From positions 1 to 49,684 of the forward strand of contig NZ_LZSY01000201.1 of the NCBI RefSeq assembly GCF_001665625.1: a DNA stretch of 49,684 bases. The letters run 5' to 3'. The notes under the pieces were generated by a model. That model had not been told where the DNA came from, did no database searches, and saw nothing but the letters and a program-made list of their open reading frames with translations. The stretch comes from Mycolicibacterium peregrinum. Lineage in GTDB: Bacteria > Actinomycetota > Actinomycetes > Mycobacteriales > Mycobacteriaceae. Positions 14,219 to 23,321 of the stretch are shown here, piece after piece; positions within the stretch are counted from its first letter, which is position 1, and each line of letters starts with the position of its first letter. The translations under genes and the position numbers were made by a program.

Positions 14219-16512
14219 TATACGCCGGCGTTGCATTACTTGACCTGGTGACTTCCGACTTATCACTCTTGGGTGAAGGCAGGTTGATTCGAGACAACCC
14301 GGCTACAGCTTTGTCCGAGATAGAGCCGGCGGTACTAGCAGATATCGTTCGCATGCGGAACCGGGCCTATAGCTATCCATTCCTGCGAGACGATATCGAG
14401 CGCATGATGACTGCAGCGCAGGGCGATATACTGAAACTATTTTCAGTTGTGATGGCTAGTGAAGAACTTAACAAAGTTCCTCGTATCGATATGTCTGACT
14501 TTCCGGTAAGTGCGTTTGCGTCTGTAGCCTTTGCCGCTACGGCCGAATTCGGTTTCGAGATTGCTGACGGGCACCTGCATTCTGGCGGAAGCATGCCGAT
14601 CGATGTCTTTATTCAAGCAGTGGCGGCCAGAACGCAACCAATTGAACTTATCCGAGTAGATCCTCGTACCAAGCAGGAATCTGTCCTGACGCTGCACAGT
14701 CCCACCGGACAGTGTTGGTTAGTTGCTCCGCTCCTGGCCGGGATACGTCTCTTTGTTAGGTGCGTGAGCTTTGTGCTGACGAACGGAGAATGGCCAAGGG
14801 ATCCGGAAGTCTCAGGGCTGCCAAGCGAGTGGCTGTTGCGTTTCCAAAATGGTTCGTTTTGGAATGTAGTGCGGTCTCTTAGTTTGGATCAAACTCTTTT
14901 TGAAGCGCACGACGGGCGAATGTTAAACATCGAGATGCCGCCCTTTGCTAACCCGCAGTCGTTACTTAAGCAACTCAACTTCATTGCATCGAAGGATTTG
15001 CTTCCGGTGCACGTACGTACAAGTTTGGTGCTGGGATTACTACGAGCTATCGTAGCGGTTCATTCATTCCTGACCTGCCGCGTGGGGGAAGGGCTAACGC
15101 GCTTTTCGGAACGCTTCGCGATGCTGGGAGGGGCGAAGGGTGCTGCGCGAGATCCTGAGATCGCGGATATAAAGACGCAGCTATTAGCCTCCACGATCAA
15201 GCGCTTGGCTCCCACAGAGGAGGTTGTGGGTCTTGAATTCAGAAGTACAGTCGACAAGACTACGGATAAGTCCTTTAAAAAGGAGGTCGTAAAAGATCTT
15301 GCGACGCATTGTGATGCCTTTGCCTCTGTATTGTCTGCCGGGCTTCCAGGCCTAGCGCTATCCATGCCCGTGGGATTTCGCCGTATGCGGGCATCTGATC
15401 GTGACCCAGCCGCGGTCGGACTTAGTGAACTTGCAACAGTTCTGGCTGGGGTCAACGCGCTGTCAGCCCTGGCGCTTGGAGAGGGTGGTGCTCGGCGGAT
15501 TGAGGCGATATGGTCGATTGACGTGGCCGATGACGAGTTGGGCAGCAACAATTGGCCGTACTGTATTGGTGCGCAGTTGTTGGAAGATCTTGAAATTGAT
15601 CTCAAGTTCACGATCCATTGTGGAGAGAGCTTCTATACGGAATTAAACGGCGTTCGCAGAGTTGGGGAACTTTATTTAGGTAGCGTTAAGCCTTACAGAA
15701 TCGGGCATGCGCTAGCTCTGTCTGAGCGGGCGTCCTCCTCGATCCTAAGTAGGACCAAGCCAGCGTTCGTGCTTTTTGATGGTGTTGCTGATCTGGCTTG
15801 GCTAAGTGCGACTCGAATCGACACATCGGGTGACGTCGAGGAGGCTCTGTACCAGCTGCTAACCCCGCCGCCAGGAATTACGCCGTTAGACGTCAGTGCC
15901 GTCGTCGAGGCGTTTGTTCGGCTGCATGATCTCGACTTCGTCAAATCATTGTTTCTTACTAACGTGTCGGGAAAGCTATCGACAATAGCGCGAGAAGAGC
16001 TCCAGGAAGTGTCGGCAATAGCATTGGAACCGCGATTGCGGTCGGCGATGAACCTGGTAGGAGCTGTAAGTGCCGACGAAGACTATCAACTGTCACGAGC
16101 GGCGGCGGGCACGAGGCTGGACGCCTACAATCGCGTTGCTGCGAAGAATATTGCAAAGTGTCGCGAACATGTATTTGATCTTGTTCGGAAGAGTGAGACG
16201 ATCTTGGAGGCGTGCCCCACGTCGAATATCCTGTTGTCGGGAATGGTGGGTGGGCACGAGCTGCATCCCGCGGCGAAGTGGGTGGTAGACGAACGTTGTC
16301 AGGTTTCTGTTAGTTCCGACGATCCTTTCTTGTTCTCCGTGACTGTATTGGACGAATTCGCGGCTCTTCGAAGTGCAGGGGTTGACGAGGACGTACTTCA
16401 TCGGTTAGCTGCTACATCGGTTGAGTGTTGTAGCGGAGGACGATCGCGACAATTATGGGGCCGAGAGGAATACCGTTTGGTCGGCGAGGCTCTCAGATTG
16501 TTGCCCGATTAG
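14215..16512 (+). CDS. rdrB: RADAR adenosine deaminase subunit RdrB
   Basis: The 765-aa protein contains a dispersed but complete adenosine/AMP deaminase site. It has the metal motif GHLHSGG (His120, His122), then IHCGES (metal His468, catalytic Glu471), RIGHAL (His498), CPTSN (667-671) and SVSSDDP (Asp702, Asp703). Ordinary adenosine deaminases are about 350 aa. Here long insertions separate the motifs (123-465 and 499-665), as in RdrB, which builds large shells and converts ATP to ITP, and was first reported to edit RNA. The start is a TTG at 14215 overlapping the rdrA stop as TTGA. No ribosome site is close, so translation is probably coupled. The gene order rdrA-rdrB is the usual one. It ends the operon. 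Confidence 0.9.
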   Translation: MIYAGVALLDLVTSDLSLLGEGRLIRDNPATALSEIEPAVLADIVRMRNRAYSYPFLRDDIERMMTAAQGDILKLFSVVMASEELNKVPRIDMSDFPVSAFASVAFAATAEFGFEIADGHLHSGGSMPIDVFIQAVAARTQPIELIRVDPRTKQESVLTLHSPTGQCWLVAPLLAGIRLFVRCVSFVLTNGEWPRDPEVSGLPSEWLLRFQNGSFWNVVRSLSLDQTLFEAHDGRMLNIEMPPFANPQSLLKQLNFIASKDLLPVHVRTSLVLGLLRAIVAVHSFLTCRVGEGLTRFSERFAMLGGAKGAARDPEIADIKTQLLASTIKRLAPTEEVVGLEFRSTVDKTTDKSFKKEVVKDLATHCDAFASVLSAGLPGLALSMPVGFRRMRASDRDPAAVGLSELATVLAGVNALSALALGEGGARRIEAIWSIDVADDELGSNNWPYCIGAQLLEDLEIDLKFTIHCGESFYTELNGVRRVGELYLGSVKPYRIGHALALSERASSSILSRTKPAFVLFDGVADLAWLSATRIDTSGDVEEALYQLLTPPPGITPLDVSAVVEAFVRLHDLDFVKSLFLTNVSGKLSTIAREELQEVSAIALEPRLRSAMNLVGAVSADEDYQLSRAAAGTRLDAYNRVAAKNIAKCREHVFDLVRKSETILEACPTSNILLSGMVGGHELHPAAKWVVDERCQVSVSSDDPFLFSVTVLDEFAALRSAGVDEDVLHRLAATSVECCSGGRSRQLWGREEYRLVGEALRLLPD

Positions 16513-16850
16513 GCGCAGCGTCAGTGTGGCGTTGTTTCTCGATTCCGCGGCTTTTGTTGGATGCGGCGCAAGATTCGGTTACCCCGGGCTGACCTGGGGC
16601 TTTCAGCCGCGTTCAAGCTGGCGCTACCTATCGCGGCTCAAGCACTGCGCAGTGTCCGATGAGCGATGAGTCGATCTAGATGGTGTGTCATTGGCTACGC
16701 CTGGTCAGCGCCCGTTTTGCAGCTTGTACGTGGAGTGAAGCCTGTAATGGCCGGAATTATGGTGTGAGATGGGTGTATATGAAACAAGCTAGGACATCGC
16801 GGTCGGCGGGTGCTTGCTCTACGGACGGTTTAGGTGCCGACGAGGCGCAC
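16513..16850. other. Right border of the island: no gene seen
   Basis: About 340 bp after rdrB contain only short frames. A weak 6-bp inverted repeat (GGCTGA 16587-16592, TCAGCC 16603-16608) without a T-run could be a transcription end for the defense operon. Composition is intermediate. The host-like rplM promoter starts just beyond, so the right junction probably lies here. Confidence 0.45.
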
Positions 16851-16872
16851 GTTTGACCTCGGAAGCTGCGTT

Positions 16873-16902
16873 TTGACCTGCGCGGACACCCACCGGTAAG
16901 CT
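16873..16902 (+). promoter_or_regulatory. Predicted rplM-rpsI promoter
   Basis: TTGACC at 16873-16878 and TAAGCT at 16897-16902 are separated by 18 bp, a good match to the mycobacterial housekeeping (SigA) pattern. A second TTTGACC lies about 20 bp upstream (around 16854-16860). Transcription would begin near 16909, leaving a leader of about 130 bases before the GTG of rplM. Confidence 0.6.
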
Positions 16903-17037
16903 GCTCCGTTGGTGTGTGCTGCCCTGATGGGCAAGCGGGTCCCGGGTCACTGTCGGTCGCCGGGAAAGCCGAGTACACACGCCGCGACCGGCACCCGGAT
17001 TATCCGGGGTCCAACCCGAGAAGAAGAGGTAAGCGCT

Positions 17038-17477
17038 GTGCCTACGTACACGCCGAAGGCGGGTGACACCACGCGTCAGTGGTATGTCATCGACGCCCAA
17101 GACGTGGTGCTCGGCCGGCTCGCCGTCGAAGCAGCCAAGCTGCTCCGCGGCAAGCACAAGCCGACATTCACGCCGAATGTCGATGGTGGCGACTTCGTCA
17201 TCGTCATCAACGCCGAGAAGATTGCCGTCAGCGGCAACAAGCTCACCAACAAGTTCGCTTACAGCCACTCGGGTTACCCGGGCGGTCTGCGCAAGCGCAC
17301 CATCGGTGACCTGCTGCAGAAGCACCCGACCCGCGTCGTCGAGAACGCGATCATCGGCATGCTGCCGCACACCAAGCTCGGTCGGCAGATCCAGAAGAAG
17401 CTCAAGGTCTATGCCGGCCCGGATCATCCGCACGCCGCGCAGCAGCCGGTTCCGTACGAGATCAAGCAGGTGGCCCA

Positions 17478-17481
<4 letters not shown>
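17038..17481 (+). CDS. rplM: 50S ribosomal protein L13
   Basis: The 147-aa product is clearly L13, an early-assembly 23S rRNA-binding protein of the large subunit. It has RQWYVIDAQDVVLGRLAVEAAKLLRGKHKP at the N-terminus, SGNKLTNK, YSHSGYPGGLRKRT, ENAIIGMLPHTKLGRQ and the C-terminal YAGPDHPHAAQQP. The GTG at 17038 is used because it gives the family start and has AAGAGG about 9 bases upstream; the frame is open further up to 16909 but without homology. The stop overlaps the rpsI start by 4 bp (GTGA). This marks the start of the conserved host segment right of the island. Confidence 0.97.
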
Positions 17482-17951
<470 letters not shown>

Positions 17952-17974
17952 TCTGTCGCCATTGCGGCCGAACG

Positions 17975-18018
17975 AACCCGCCGGGTGTGTACAGGACACA
18001 CCCGGCGGGTTTGTTTTT
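17975..18018 (+). terminator. Rho-independent terminator of rplM-rpsI
   Basis: A perfect 16-bp stem (AACCCGCCGGGTGTGT at 17975-17990, complement at 17996-18011) with a 5-base loop ACAGG is followed by TGTTTTT. It is among the clearest terminators in the window. Confidence 0.93.
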
Positions 18019-18294
18019 GCCTGCTGAGCTGGGCCCGAACCTCGCCGGGTTCTACCTCAGGGCTGTGGTTGGCCGCCCGGTTACGCCCCTGGCGTCGAAA
18101 TCTGCGCGGCCCCGCCTCTCAACTTTTTCCGGGATTCGGGTTTGAAGGTGGATCCTGCGTGGAAGCCCACGGTGTGGAGAGCAGGGGGCTGCTTTGTGTC
18201 AGCAGGGTTGTGCCCGCAGGACCTTCCTGCCGCCGGTGGACGTCGTTCTGACGTCGGGGGACCGGGTGCCGCTGTCCCATCGGAAGGAGTAATT

Positions 18295-18723
18295 GTGGGG
18301 AACTTCGTGAAGACAGCTACTGCGGGCGCGATGCTCGGCGGGTCGTTGCTGTTCACCGTGGGTCTGGGTATCGCGCAGGCGGCGCCCGAGACTGCCGGAG
18401 ACGGCAAGGTCAACCTGACCCTCGGCAACATCTCGGTCCTGGAGAACGTCGACGACGCCGCGGCCGCCCAGATCGCGGCAGGCGTGTGCGAGAACACCGA
18501 CACGGCATCGTTGACCACCGCCGTTCAGGGGGTTGACGCGAACAGCACCGACCACGTGGTTTGCACCAACAACCTCGGCACCATCTCGTTCAGCCAGAAC
18601 GGGACCACTGAGCGCCCGGGTGGGATGGCCGAGGGCACGGCGCCGCACAGCGTTGCGCCGACGACGGCACCTCCGATGGCGCCGGGTGGCAGCCATTCGT
18701 CGTCTGACACCGGCTCCAGCTAA
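18295..18723 (+). CDS. Small secreted protein of unknown function
   Basis: The 142-aa product begins with a typical signal peptide (VKTATAGAMLGGSLLFTVGL, cleavage likely after AQA near residue 29). The mature part reads GKVNLTLGNISVLENVDD, then DAAAAQIAAGVC, with two cysteines that could form one disulfide, and ends in a low-complexity Pro/Ser/Gly/Thr tail. GGAAGGAG lies 5 bases before the GTG at 18295, which fixes the start. It lies alone between the rpsI terminator and glmM. The NLTLGNISVLEN segment recalls small secreted chaplin- or rodlin-like beta proteins, but I cannot assign a family. The 276 bp before it hold no gene that I recognise. Confidence 0.75.
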   Translation: MGNFVKTATAGAMLGGSLLFTVGLGIAQAAPETAGDGKVNLTLGNISVLENVDDAAAAQIAAGVCENTDTASLTTAVQGVDANSTDHVVCTNNLGTISFSQNGTTERPGGMAEGTAPHSVAPTTAPPMAPGGSHSSSDTGSS

Positions 18724-18879
18724 CTGCTTGCCGCCGACGATCACCGCCCGCACCCGACCCGCGGGCGGTGATCCGGTGAGCGTCACCGGCCATCACGACG
18801 GGGTTTCAATTCGGCTCCGACATGGTCGCTGACCTCGTCGGTTGTGTTTACGGCAGCCAATTATGAGAAGTTTAAGGGC

Positions 18880-20220
18880 ATGGGTCGACTGTTCGGCACC
18901 GATGGGGTGCGCGGGGTCGCCAATCGCGATCTGACTGCCGAACTGGCAGTTGCGCTCGGTTCGGCGGCTGCGCGGCGTCTCGGCAATTCCACAGGTCCCG
19001 GTCGTCGGGTGGCCGTCGTGGGCCGAGATCCGCGGGCCAGCGGCGAGATGCTTGAAGCCGCTGTGATCGCCGGCATCACCAGCGAGGGTGTCGACGCCTT
19101 GCGGGTCGGCGTCTTGCCGACGCCTGCGGTGGCGTACCTGACCAGTGCCTACGACGCGGATTTCGGCGTGATGATCTCCGCATCGCACAATCCGATGCCG
19201 GACAACGGCATCAAGATCTTCGGTCCCGGCGGGCACAAGCTTGACGACGCCGCCGAGGACCGCATCGAGGACCTCGTGCAGGCGGGCCCGGGGCTGCGCC
19301 CGACGGGTGCCGGTATCGGCCGCGTCCTCGAAGCCGAGGACGCGCTGGACCGCTATCTGCGGCATGCGGGCAAGGCCATGACGACGCGGCTTGACGGGCT
19401 GACCGTCGTGGTCGATTGCGCGCACGGCGCGGCGTGGGCGGCCGCTCCCCGGGCCTACCGGGCCGCGGGGGCCAACGTCATCGCGATCAACGCCGAACCC
19501 AACGGTCTCAACATCAACGACGGCTGCGGATCCACCCACATGGAGGTGCTGCAGGCCGCAGTCCTCGAGCACGGCGCCGATCTGGGTCTGGCCCACGACG
19601 GGGATGCCGACCGGTGCCTGGCGGTGGACGCCACGGGCGCCGTCATCGACGGTGACGCGATCATGGTGGTGCTGGCGCTGGCCATGCAGGAGGCCGGCGA
19701 GCTGTCCTCGGACACGCTGGTGGCCACGGTGATGAGCAATCTGGGCTTGCATCTGGCCATGCGGGCCGCCGGTATCGAGGTCCGTACCACCGGCGTCGGG
19801 GACCGCTACGTCCTGGAGGAACTGCGGGCCGGTGAGTTCTCGCTCGGTGGCGAGCAGTCCGGTCACATCGTGTTGCCCGGCTTCGGCACGACCGGAGACG
19901 GCATCGTCACCGGGCTGCGGCTGATGTCTCGGATGGCCCAGACCCGCGCCACGTTGGCCGCGTTGGCCGCGCCGATGCGGACCTTGCCGCAGGTTCTGAT
20001 CAACGTGGCGGTTGACGACAAGGCCGCGGTGGCCAAGGCGCCGTCGGTGCAGTCCGCCGTGGCCCAGGCCGAGGCCGAGCTGGGTGACACCGGCCGAATC
20101 CTGTTGCGGCCCTCGGGTACCGAACAGGTGGTTCGGGTGATGGTCGAGGCCGCCGACGAGAACACGGCCCGGATGGTCGCGGTTCGGGTGGCCGATTCGG
20201 TCAGCGGCCAGTCGGCCTGA
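18880..20220 (+). CDS. glmM: Phosphoglucosamine mutase
   Basis: The 446-aa enzyme interconverts glucosamine-6-phosphate and glucosamine-1-phosphate for UDP-GlcNAc and peptidoglycan synthesis. It begins with the family opening MGRLFGTDGVRGVAN. It carries the active-site phosphoserine loop ISASHNPMPDNG (Ser102), the metal loop HDGDADRC, the sugar-binding GGEQSGH and the C-terminal phosphate loop RPSGTEQVVRVM. The ATG at 18880 is chosen over an in-frame GTG at 18844 because the family motif begins here. It works together with GlmS, encoded at 28609. The two T7-like genes follow on the same strand. Confidence 0.96.
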   Translation: MGRLFGTDGVRGVANRDLTAELAVALGSAAARRLGNSTGPGRRVAVVGRDPRASGEMLEAAVIAGITSEGVDALRVGVLPTPAVAYLTSAYDADFGVMISASHNPMPDNGIKIFGPGGHKLDDAAEDRIEDLVQAGPGLRPTGAGIGRVLEAEDALDRYLRHAGKAMTTRLDGLTVVVDCAHGAAWAAAPRAYRAAGANVIAINAEPNGLNINDGCGSTHMEVLQAAVLEHGADLGLAHDGDADRCLAVDATGAVIDGDAIMVVLALAMQEAGELSSDTLVATVMSNLGLHLAMRAAGIEVRTTGVGDRYVLEELRAGEFSLGGEQSGHIVLPGFGTTGDGIVTGLRLMSRMAQTRATLAALAAPMRTLPQVLINVAVDDKAAVAKAPSVQSAVAQAEAELGDTGRILLRPSGTEQVVRVMVEAADENTARMVAVRVADSVSGQSA

Positions 20221-20288
20221 CGAGCGCTCGCGCGAGGAACATTCAGCCCTGACGGAACCGGATGGTGCCCGGCTGCGTCTAACCGGGA

Positions 20289-20594
20289 ATGGGAGATGTA
20301 ACAGCCGTCCGTCTCGACAGGGCGGGCCTGTCCGCGGTAGCAGCCGGATACGACGCCGTTGCCGCCGATCTCGATTCGCTGGTGCGCGACCGGTTGCGTG
20401 GCCCGGTTTTCGACGGGGCCGCCGCCGGGCACGCCCACGCGGCCGACGGCGACGCCGTGCGGACTGCCGTGGACGAGGTGACGGATGGGTTGCGGCAATG
20501 GTCCCGGGCCAGTGCCGAGATCGCGGCCGTGCTGCGCGGCTCGATCGATCGGTACGCGGTTGCCGACGCGCGTGCCGCGGCTCGGGTGGGTTGA
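20289..20594 (+). CDS. Small helical EspC/WXG100-like protein (Rv3440c-type)
   Basis: The 101-aa protein is alanine-rich and predicted helical: RLDRAGLSAVAAGYDAVAAD, a short turn with LRGPVFDG, then a second helix with a central LRQWSRAS and a closing DRYAVADARAAAR. This helix-turn-helix layout is that of EspC-like or WXG100-type proteins handled by type VII secretion. Position and size match M. tuberculosis Rv3440c, which lies directly after glmM. The classical WXG turn is not exact, so the class is inferred. It is followed 3 bp later by a second WXG-like gene, so the two probably act as a pair. Confidence 0.7.
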   Translation: MGDVTAVRLDRAGLSAVAAGYDAVAADLDSLVRDRLRGPVFDGAAAGHAHAADGDAVRTAVDEVTDGLRQWSRASAEIAAVLRGSIDRYAVADARAAARVG

Positions 20595-20597
20595 GCC

Positions 20598-22022
20598 GTG
20601 GTGGCAAGCCTCGACGTCGCGTCCCGGCTGGATGAGGGGCAGGCCGCTGTCGACACCGTCGCCGAGTACGTCTGGGCCTGCCACCTGCTGGGCTTCGATC
20701 ACCCCGATCTGACGCGATATCGCTATCAGGTACGCGACTGGTATGCCGCCGAGGACGGCCTGGACCTGCGGGCGCTGGATACCGAATGCACCGCGCTGGC
20801 GGCCGCTGCGACCGCGGCCGAGCAGGTATTACAGCTGCAGGACAATCAGTTTCAGAATCTGACGCAGGCATGGCACGGCACCGGGGGTCGGGCGTCGACG
20901 GATTTCCTGGGCCGGCATGCGACGTCCGCGGCGCAAGTCGCCGCCGGGATCCGCGGAGCTGCAGCCACATTGGCCCGGTTGCGTGACAATCTGCGGGAGG
21001 CGGTCGACGCCAAGGTCTCCGCCGCGCTGCAGATCGAGCAGCGTCGGGCCGGTCAGCGGGGCATCTGGCTCGCGGCTGCGCGAACCGTGAGCAGCGGTGT
21101 GGGGGACCGCTCGGCGGCCAGCGAGCTCATCGATACCCAGGTGAAACCCTTTGTGGCCAACGATATCGGCGGGGACTGGTTGACGGCGATGCGCAGCACG
21201 ACGCGAGCGGTGGCCGACGCGTACTCACAGGCCGTCGCTGCGCTGCGAGCCGAGGCCCACCCGGCATTCGGCATCCCCGGGGAGCTGGGGCCGGTCTGGC
21301 TTCCCACCGGCGCATCCCCGGGCCCCGCCCCGGCCTTCGCCGCTGGTGCAGCTGACCGGTCCTCGGCAGCCGGTGCGATCGGGGGATCCACCGCGGCTCC
21401 GGCGAGCGTGCCATCGTTCCCGGTTCCCGCGACTGTGCTGCCCGCCGGGACTGCGTCCGGAGCGGCGGCGGGTCCTGAGCCAATCCTCCCGGCGGCAGCA
21501 CCCGTTGAGCCGGCGGCGCCCGCCTTGGCCGCACCGGCAGGACCGGGCCAGGGCCTCGGTGGCGGTGGCCTGCCCGGTCTGGGCGGCTTACCTGACATAG
21601 GTTCCGGCTCGGCCGGTACCGGGCCGCAACTGGCCGATCTGCTGGGCGGGCTGATCGGGTCGTCGGCCGATGATCTGCCCGGGGATATCGGTGACCTGTC
21701 GGACGAGGACGTCGATCCAGTGCCAGACGATGACGAACACGATGAGGCCGAGAACGGCACCGACGAGGGCGGCACCGACGAGGACGAGGCGGCGGCCGAC
21801 GAGGATGGGATCCACGAGGCCGCCGACCGCGAACCTGTCGGGCTGGAGGATGCGCCTGTGGAAGTGACCGAATCGCAGCCGGATCCACCGCCCGAGGCGA
21901 CGGAGGTGCCCGAGGCCCTCATCCCGCCGCCGGCGGTGCCCGCTGCCGCACCGCTTGCTGCACCCATGGGTGGCACGCCGTGTGAGATCGCCGCGGATCA
22001 GCTTCCGCAGGTTGGCGGCTAG
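20598..22022 (+). CDS. Large WXG-like protein with acidic, proline/alanine-rich tail (Rv3439c-type)
   Basis: In this 474-aa protein, residues 1-190 look helical and contain NLTQAWHGTGGRASTDF (Trp92-His-Gly94), a W-x-G turn like that of WXG100/PPE-type proteins. Residues 220-340 are rich in Pro, Ala and Gly. Residues 350-420 are strongly acidic with Asp/Glu runs (EDVDPVPDDDEHDEAEN). The last part is proline-rich again. It matches M. tuberculosis Rv3439c in position and size. The start is GTG at 20598, 3 bp after the preceding gene. The tail is probably disordered. A secreted or surface-exposed role through type VII secretion is a reasonable inference, but no C-terminal secretion signal of the YxxxD/E kind is obvious. 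Confidence 0.72.
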   Translation: MVASLDVASRLDEGQAAVDTVAEYVWACHLLGFDHPDLTRYRYQVRDWYAAEDGLDLRALDTECTALAAAATAAEQVLQLQDNQFQNLTQAWHGTGGRASTDFLGRHATSAAQVAAGIRGAAATLARLRDNLREAVDAKVSAALQIEQRRAGQRGIWLAAARTVSSGVGDRSAASELIDTQVKPFVANDIGGDWLTAMRSTTRAVADAYSQAVAALRAEAHPAFGIPGELGPVWLPTGASPGPAPAFAAGAADRSSAAGAIGGSTAAPASVPSFPVPATVLPAGTASGAAAGPEPILPAAAPVEPAAPALAAPAGPGQGLGGGGLPGLGGLPDIGSGSAGTGPQLADLLGGLIGSSADDLPGDIGDLSDEDVDPVPDDDEHDEAENGTDEGGTDEDEAAADEDGIHEAADREPVGLEDAPVEVTESQPDPPPEATEVPEALIPPPAVPAAAPLAAPMGGTPCEIAADQLPQVGG

Positions 22023-22144
22023 CTTCGCGCTGAACCGGATTTCGATCCCTGCCAGTGGGACTTCGGGCACAGGAGCGGCGCCTGAGTGTTAGACCTGGAT
22101 GTGATGTGAACCACAGTCGTCGCGAGCCTTCGGAGGGGTCTTTG

Positions 22145-23284
22145 ATGGAAATGGAATCCGAGTGCGAGGTGCGGGAGATCGCAGCCGAACCGCCACCGCC
22201 GCGTTTTGCTCGTGGCTGGCACTGCCTTGGGTTGACCTGCGACCTCGGTGGCGGGGAGCCGCACGCGATGAACGTCTTCGGCCAGAAGCTTGTCGTATTC
22301 CGCAGCGGGGACGGCAAGATCAACGTCCTGGACGGGTACTGCCGACATATGGGCGGTGATCTGTCCCAAGGCCAGGTCAAGGGAAATGAGATCGCCTGCC
22401 CCTTCCATGACTGGCGCTGGGGTGGCGACGGACGCTGCAAGACCGTGCCGTACGGCAAGCGCGCCCCACGCCTGGCCCGGACCGATACCTGGACGACCCT
22501 TGAGCAGGACGGGATGCTCTTCGTCTGGAACGATCCCGAGGGCAAGCCCCCGCCCACCGATGTGACGATTCCCCGCATCGAAGGTGCCACCAGCGACGAG
22601 TGGACCGACTGGCACTGGTACACAACGGTCGTCAACGCCAACTGCCGAGAGTTGGTGGACAACGTGGTGGACATGGCGCACTTCTTTTACGTGCACGGAT
22701 CGATGCCCACGTACTTCAAGAACATCTTCGACGGCCACATCGCGACCCAGTACATGAACGCCGACACCCGCGCCGACCGCGACGATGTGGGCGGCTCGAC
22801 GATGCTCGGCACCACCTCGGTGGCGTCGTACTACGGGCCGGCCTTCATGATCGATGACCTGACCTACCACTATCCCGACACCGACCATTACAGCGTGCTG
22901 ATCAACTGCCACTATCCGATCGACGCGAATTCGTTTGTCCTGCAATACGGCATCATCGTCAAGAAGGTCGCGGGCCTGTCCGGGGAGCTGGCGATGCAGA
23001 ACGCCGTCGCACTGGGTGACTGGGTGAAGATCGGCTTCGAGCAAGATGTGGCAATCTGGAAAACCAAGGCCCGCATCGATAACCCGTTGTTGTGCGAGGA
23101 GGACGGGCCGGTGTATCAGCTGCGTCGTTGGTACGAACAGTTCTACGTCGACGCCGACGATGTCGCGGCCGACATGGTCGACCGGTTCGAGTACGAGATC
23201 GACACCACGAGCGCCCAGCATGCGTGGGCACAGGAGATCGAGGACAACATCGCTGCCCGCGCCACCGCGCAGTCCGCCCCATGA
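22145..23284 (+). CDS. Rieske non-heme iron oxygenase, KshA-like
   Basis: This 379-aa protein is a ring-hydroxylating-type oxygenase alpha subunit. The Rieske motif is CRH (66-68) and CPFH (85-88), holding a [2Fe-2S] centre. The mononuclear iron site is DMAHFFYVHG (His179, His184) with a later Asp in FEQDVAIW. The block PTYFKNIFDGHIATQYMN closely resembles 3-ketosteroid 9-alpha-hydroxylase KshA, so a steroid or sterol-like substrate is likely. ATG 22145 follows GGAGGGG by 5 bases; an in-frame ATG at 22055 lacks this. It needs a KshB-type reductase partner, which is not adjacent. The TetR gene downstream is a possible regulator. Confidence 0.9.
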   Translation: MEMESECEVREIAAEPPPPRFARGWHCLGLTCDLGGGEPHAMNVFGQKLVVFRSGDGKINVLDGYCRHMGGDLSQGQVKGNEIACPFHDWRWGGDGRCKTVPYGKRAPRLARTDTWTTLEQDGMLFVWNDPEGKPPPTDVTIPRIEGATSDEWTDWHWYTTVVNANCRELVDNVVDMAHFFYVHGSMPTYFKNIFDGHIATQYMNADTRADRDDVGGSTMLGTTSVASYYGPAFMIDDLTYHYPDTDHYSVLINCHYPIDANSFVLQYGIIVKKVAGLSGELAMQNAVALGDWVKIGFEQDVAIWKTKARIDNPLLCEEDGPVYQLRRWYEQFYVDADDVAADMVDRFEYEIDTTSAQHAWAQEIEDNIAARATAQSAP

Positions 23285-23321
23285 CCGGCAGCTGCCTCGA
23301 CCCGGGCCTGAGCCACTTCAG

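Larger units (their letters stand above)
11160..16800. other. AT-richer defense island carrying a RADAR operon (approximate borders)
   Basis: Between the eut lipoprotein gene and the rplM promoter the DNA changes character. Codons ending in A or T (ATT, TTT, AAT, GAT, TTA, ATA) are common in the coding sequences from about 11.9 to 16.5 kb, while both flanks use almost only G/C third positions. The three genes form one operon and two of them match RADAR. The flanks are ordinary host genes. Borders are estimates: right of 11152 and left of about 16850. No mobility gene is inside, so the insertion mechanism is not visible. Confidence 0.75.
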
